From Cryobacterium lactosi (GTDB taxonomy: Bacteria; Actinomycetota; Actinomycetes; Actinomycetales; Microbacteriaceae), in assembly GCF_004403945.1 (NCBI RefSeq), contig NZ_SOHM01000008.1, forward strand, positions 124,743-188,742: DNA of 64,000 nt, read 5' to 3'. The notes below the pieces were generated by a model, which had not been told where the DNA came from, made no database searches, and saw only the letters and a program-made list of their open reading frames with translations. Made by a program: the position numbers and the translations under genes. Below are positions 60,970-64,000 of the stretch, piece after piece (within the stretch, counting starts at the first letter, position 1; each line of letters opens with the position of its first letter).

Positions 60970-61764
60970 ATGAACATGACACGAAGCAACGAGTCCGTCG
61001 GGTCCGACGCCGCGAGGGGTTTTCGTAAACGTCACGACCTTGGGAACGCACCGATCAGCGATCTCAACGACCTTGTCGAGAGCCGATTGGGAATCGATGT
61101 CGCGATTATGCCCATGGATGAAGGGCTAGACGGCATGGTCGTGCAAGACCCGGCGACGAATCAGCGGATTATCGCGATTGCTTGCACCACTTCGCTAGAG
61201 CGCCAAAGGGCAACGCTCGCACATGAGCTTGGGCACCTAGAGCTAGGTGATTTCGCCGCAGATGGCATCATCGAGTGCACTCGCGGTAGCAGTGAAATTA
61301 AGGCCGATGCTTTTGCACGCAACCTGCTCGTTCCGACCGCCGGGGTGATTGAGTTCTTTGACAGGCCTGGGGGAAGTGCGCCTCTAAGCGAAGCTGACCT
61401 CTCACGCGGGGTGCGCTACTTTGAGGTCTCGCCGAGGCTGCTGCTCATCCAGATGGAAAATACCAGGCAAATTTCGAAGATGCAGAAAGACTCTTGGTGG
61501 GCTCTCTCGACAGGCGCATTGGCTGCCCGCTACGGCTGGGCCGAAGAACATATCGCCTCCCAGAGGAAGGCCATGACACCACAGGCTCCCATGCGCATCG
61601 TCAGCGAGGCTATGGATGCCTATATCAATAACATGATCGGGCTGGAGGCGGTGGCTCGCATCAGGGGCATTCCGGCGGCGGACCTTGCCGTTGAACTTGA
61701 GCTGTACGACATTCGACCGATCCCCACCGTTGCTCCAAAAGCGCGCTTTGGTCAGAGGTCATGA
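60970..61764 (+). CDS. ImmA/IrrE family metallo-endopeptidase
   Basis: 264 aa. The zinc motif HELGH is at 85-89 with a downstream Glu in 'SSEIKADAFARNLLVP' as expected for ImmA/IrrE proteins, which cleave a cognate XRE repressor and so relieve repression. The C-terminal half has a second helical domain ('VSPRLLLIQMENTRQ', 'ARYGWAEEHIASQRKAM'). The two ATG codons at 60970 and 60976 are both possible. It overlaps the PIN-like gene by 4 bp. Confidence 0.85.
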   Translation: MNMTRSNESVGSDAARGFRKRHDLGNAPISDLNDLVESRLGIDVAIMPMDEGLDGMVVQDPATNQRIIAIACTTSLERQRATLAHELGHLELGDFAADGIIECTRGSSEIKADAFARNLLVPTAGVIEFFDRPGGSAPLSEADLSRGVRYFEVSPRLLLIQMENTRQISKMQKDSWWALSTGALAARYGWAEEHIASQRKAMTPQAPMRIVSEAMDAYINNMIGLEAVARIRGIPAADLAVELELYDIRPIPTVAPKARFGQRS

Positions 61765-62396
61765 CAGTGGAGCCCGGCCCTGACGAGAAGAGTGACCTGA
61801 TCGTTCTGGACGCGGGCCCAATTCTGAACTTCATGTCGCGCCATGAAACGTGCACCTTGTACCTGAACACCCTGAAGCATATGACCGGAACCGTAGCCGT
61901 TCCGGATGCAGTCCTTGACGAGGTCAACCACAAGGCGGCGAGAGATCGTCGATTTACGTTATGTCAGCGGAAGCTTCAGGGCATCTTGTCAAGTGGCCAT
62001 GCGAAGAAGCTCGAGACACCAGCGCGTGTCGACGACGAAGACTATGCGTTTCACTGGACTTGGGTGACAAATGCGTGTTCGCCTTCAATGCTGCAGAGCG
62101 GTAAGCATCGCGGTGAAATGGTTCTTATCGCCCATGCGCGGCTGCTGATTTCGAGGGGTTATGACGTTGTCGCGATGATCGACGACCAAGACGCGATCAA
62201 ACTAGCCCATAAGGCCCAGGTGCCAACTTTCACGACCGTGGATCTGTTCTTTGAGAGCATCTCTGCGGGTCTGATAAGTACGAGAGCGGAGCTAAGGCGA
62301 CTGTATGGTCTCGTTCAGCCAAACGACGATGGGCTGCTTCCTTTTGAGCGCACTGAACTCGAGCATTTTTCGTGGCCTGCCACTAAAGCCGCCTAA
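61761..62396 (+). CDS. PIN-like nuclease (candidate toxin)
   Basis: 211 aa. 'IVLDAGPILNFM' (catalytic-type Asp17), 'VPDAVLDEV' (Asp53/Glu54), 'GEMVLIAHARLL' and 'AMIDDQDAIKLA' give the usual acidic cluster of PIN-domain ribonucleases. Its ATG overlaps the ImmA/IrrE stop (ATGA), so translation is coupled. In other species XRE plus ImmA/IrrE plus an effector acts as a toxin-antitoxin or phage-triggered system; here the PIN protein would be the effector. A terminator hairpin follows at 62491. Confidence 0.72.
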   Translation: MTVEPGPDEKSDLIVLDAGPILNFMSRHETCTLYLNTLKHMTGTVAVPDAVLDEVNHKAARDRRFTLCQRKLQGILSSGHAKKLETPARVDDEDYAFHWTWVTNACSPSMLQSGKHRGEMVLIAHARLLISRGYDVVAMIDDQDAIKLAHKAQVPTFTTVDLFFESISAGLISTRAELRRLYGLVQPNDDGLLPFERTELEHFSWPATKAA

Positions 62397-62490
62397 GGCT
62401 GGACCCGCCATACCAGGCATCTACGCTGTATCTTCTTCACTGCGGAGCCTTAGCTAGTCCCTAGCTGACGGACGCAAGCCGTCAAGCGAC

Positions 62491-62520
62491 AAACCCGCGG
62501 ACTGACGTCTCCGCGGGTTT
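62491..62520 (+). terminator. Terminator of the XRE-ImmA-PIN operon
   Basis: AAACCCGCGGA (62491-62501) pairs with TCCGCGGGTTT (62510-62520) around an 8-base loop. It marks the right end of the island. Confidence 0.8.
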
Positions 62521-62531
62521 GCATCCCGCGC

Positions 62532-62589
62532 TTGACATCCACAAAAACGTTTATGTAAGCTCTCACCCAGATCAACAAAAACGTTTTTG
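62532..62589 (+). promoter_or_regulatory. Promoter with two LacI-type operators
   Basis: TTGACA (62532-62537) and TAAGCT (62556-62561) fit -35/-10 elements with an 18-bp spacer. CAAAAACGTTTATG (62542-62555) lies in the spacer and CAAAAACGTTTTTG (62576-62589), a perfect palindrome, lies after the start point. The AAACGTTT core is the LacI/GalR family consensus, so autorepression is likely. Confidence 0.78.
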
Positions 62590-62601
62590 GGAATGGGTTC
62601 A

Positions 62602-63624
62602 ATGATGAGCAAGCGTGTGGGTATTCGAGAGGTCGCGGCCGCGGCCGGCGTCTCCGTGACGACCGTGTCGCACTCGCTCAGCGGCGGCGGACAGCTCAGC
62701 GACGCCACCCGGGAACGCGTGAAGTCGGTGGCCGAGGGCCTCAACTACGCACCCAACCGGCTCGCCAGCGGCCTGCGTAGCAAGCGCTCGCAGATCATCG
62801 GCTTCGTCAGCGACGAGATCTCCACCACGCCCTATGCCGGCAACGTTTTGCTCGGCGCTCAAGAAGCTGCCGCCGCCAACGACCAGGTGCTCATGGTGGT
62901 CAACTCCAACCGCAATTCCAAGGTTGAAGACCGTGGAATCGAGGCGCTGCTGCAGCACCGGGTCGACGGCATCATCTACGCCCGCATGTACCACCAGGCC
63001 GTTGAGCTTCCCGCGGCGCTGAGCGGCATCCCCACGGTGCTGCTCGACGCATCCAGCGACCGCACCGACTTGTCCTCGGTGGTGCCCGACGAAGAAGGCG
63101 CCGCCCGCACCGCCATGGCGCACCTGCTCCAGGCCGGACACCGCCGCATCGGCTACCTGGGCAATATCGACGACATCCCCGCCACCCGCGGCCGCCTCGC
63201 CGGGTACCGTGCCGCTCTGGCCGAACAGGGCATCGCCTACGACGAGTCCCTTGTCACCGCGAGTGAGTCGATGACCGGGCCGGGCCGCGACGCCGCCAGC
63301 CGGCTGCTGGCCCTGGCCGACCGGCCCACCGCGCTGTTCTGCTTCAACGACCGCATCGCCATGGGCGCCTACCAGGCGGCACACCTGGCAAGCCTGGAGA
63401 TCCCCCGGGACCTGAGCATCGTGAGCATCGACAACTTCGAGGTGTTGGCCGACGCGCTGCTGCCCGGGCTCACCTCTATCGCGCTGCCGCACTACGAGAT
63501 GGGCCGCTGGGCCATCGAGCGGCTCGCCGCCGAACTGGCCGATGACGCCGATTCGGCACCGCAGCAGATTCAGATGCCCTGCCCCCTGGTGCTGCGGCAG
63601 TCAGTCGGCCCGCCTCCGCGATAA
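62602..63624 (+). CDS. LacI family transcriptional regulator
   Basis: 340 aa from the ATG at 62602 (ATG at 62593 and 62605 also possible; a TTG at 62587 lies inside the operator). HTH 'IREVAAAAGVSVTTVSHSLSGGG' followed by the hinge 'LNYAPNRLASGLRSKRSQIIGFV', then the periplasmic-binding-like sugar domain with 'ALFCFNDRIAMGAYQAAH'. It should repress the sugar ABC system that starts 108 bp downstream and its own gene until a sugar binds. Confidence 0.92.
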   Translation: MMSKRVGIREVAAAAGVSVTTVSHSLSGGGQLSDATRERVKSVAEGLNYAPNRLASGLRSKRSQIIGFVSDEISTTPYAGNVLLGAQEAAAANDQVLMVVNSNRNSKVEDRGIEALLQHRVDGIIYARMYHQAVELPAALSGIPTVLLDASSDRTDLSSVVPDEEGAARTAMAHLLQAGHRRIGYLGNIDDIPATRGRLAGYRAALAEQGIAYDESLVTASESMTGPGRDAASRLLALADRPTALFCFNDRIAMGAYQAAHLASLEIPRDLSIVSIDNFEVLADALLPGLTSIALPHYEMGRWAIERLAAELADDADSAPQQIQMPCPLVLRQSVGPPPR

Positions 63625-63731
63625 CGCGGCGACGAGCCAACCTCCACACTTCGCAACCGCTGGAACGGTCGCGACGATCGGCTCCCCTCGCCGATGTACT
63701 CCCCCACAACCCCCGATTAGAAGGAATGAAG

Positions 63732-64000
63732 ATGAGACACGCAAAGAAGCGCCTGATCGTAGCGAGTGTACTCGCCACGAGTCTCGTTGCCGCGTTGACT
63801 GGCTGCGCCAACGGCACTGCCGCCAGCGGCTCCGACGGTAAGAACGGCGAACTGACCATTTGGACCCACAACGGCGGCAACACCGAAGAGCTCGCCGCCG
63901 TGCAGGCCATCGTGGACGGCTACAACTCCAGCCAGGACGAGACCACTGTGAAGCTGCAGGCGTTCCCACAGGCCTCCTACAACGACTCGGTGATCGCGGC
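63732..64000 (+). CDS. Extracellular solute-binding lipoprotein (CUT1 sugar type), partial
   Basis: First 89 residues only; the window ends inside the gene. The start is the ATG at 63732 with AGAAGGA upstream at 6 bases. The signal 'RLIVASVLATSLVAALTGC' contains the lipobox, followed by 'GELTIWTHNGGNTEELAAVQ', the N terminus of family 1 sugar-binding proteins. It is likely the first gene of an operon with two permeases under the LacI regulator. Confidence 0.82.
   Translation, partial: MRHAKKRLIVASVLATSLVAALTGCANGTAASGSDGKNGELTIWTHNGGNTEELAAVQAIVDGYNSSQDETTVKLQAFPQASYNDSVIA

Noticed and set aside
63732..64000. Small stand-alone lipoprotein gene
   Set aside because: The frame is open to the window edge, and its N-terminal motifs are those of a full-length sugar-binding protein, so it is a truncated view of a larger gene.

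Overview
The window is high-GC DNA (by eye about two-thirds G+C) from an actinobacterium, most likely a member of the Microbacteriaceae. The reasons are a DUF222/HNH protein with a C-rich HNH motif, a Mycobacterium-type Dcd, GAF-ANTAR proteins, a heliorhodopsin, a class III ribonucleotide reductase and many GTG starts. A Cryobacterium-like genus is a guess, not a demonstration. Coding density is high and one tRNA gene (tRNA-Gly, anticodon CCC) is visible.

Layout, left to right. (a) 0.1-8.3 kb: a GntR regulator and a PEP-mutase-family enzyme, then a BadF-type sugar kinase and a multiple-sugar ABC transporter (ATPase, permease, ChvE-like binding protein) with a ROK repressor; two matching 17-bp operator candidates lie in front of the repressor and the transporter. 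(b) 8.3-20.2 kb: a heliorhodopsin; a TerC-type transporter behind a probable manganese (yybP-ykoY) riboswitch; a GH10 xylanase without signal peptide; nrdD-nrdG behind a paired NrdR box; a HAD-OsmC fusion; dcd; tRNA-Gly; and a Gfo/Idh-aldo/keto reductase pair with a divergent MarR. (c) 20.2-33.8 kb: a glucose-6-phosphate dehydrogenase paralogue, a GPP34-like protein, an APH-type kinase-like protein, an epoxide hydrolase, a DrrAB exporter with DUF4097 and a ribbon-helix-helix regulator, an MBL hydrolase with TetR, and tandem GAF-ANTAR proteins. (d) 33.8-47.2 kb: two PadR/HAAS-type membrane modules, an oxidoreductase/TetR pair, Arr rifampin ADP-ribosyltransferase, a 5'-3' exonuclease, an orphan LuxR-HTH protein, a small secreted four-cysteine protein, the DUF222/HNH protein, an Eis-like acetyltransferase, an LLM oxidoreductase, a Nudix hydrolase and a DHFR-like reductase. 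(e) 47.4-56.4 kb: a second sugar-uptake operon (DUF5107-TPR protein, binding protein, ATPase, permease, aldose-1-epimerase-like protein) divergent from an AraC regulator. (f) 56.4-62.5 kb: an accessory island of visibly lower G+C with an AbiJ-type protein, an Imm5-like immunity protein, a TIR-like effector and an XRE / ImmA-IrrE / PIN operon. The 3' end of the araC-type gene is duplicated inside it as a decayed copy about 2.7 kb away. (g) 62.5-64 kb: a LacI regulator with two operators, followed by the start of a third sugar ABC system cut off by the window edge.

Themes: carbohydrate scavenging under several dedicated local regulators; stress and drug-response genes (Arr, Eis-like, DrrAB, TerC, epoxide hydrolase); and a small conflict/defence island. 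Three copies of a 61-bp imperfect palindrome with 12-bp arms sit between genes, and one of them supplies the last two codons and stop of dcd. The most promising candidates for something undescribed are the island genes (TIR effector with an unrecognised N-terminal half; XRE-ImmA-PIN cassette), the palindromic element and the heliorhodopsin/TerC neighbourhood.
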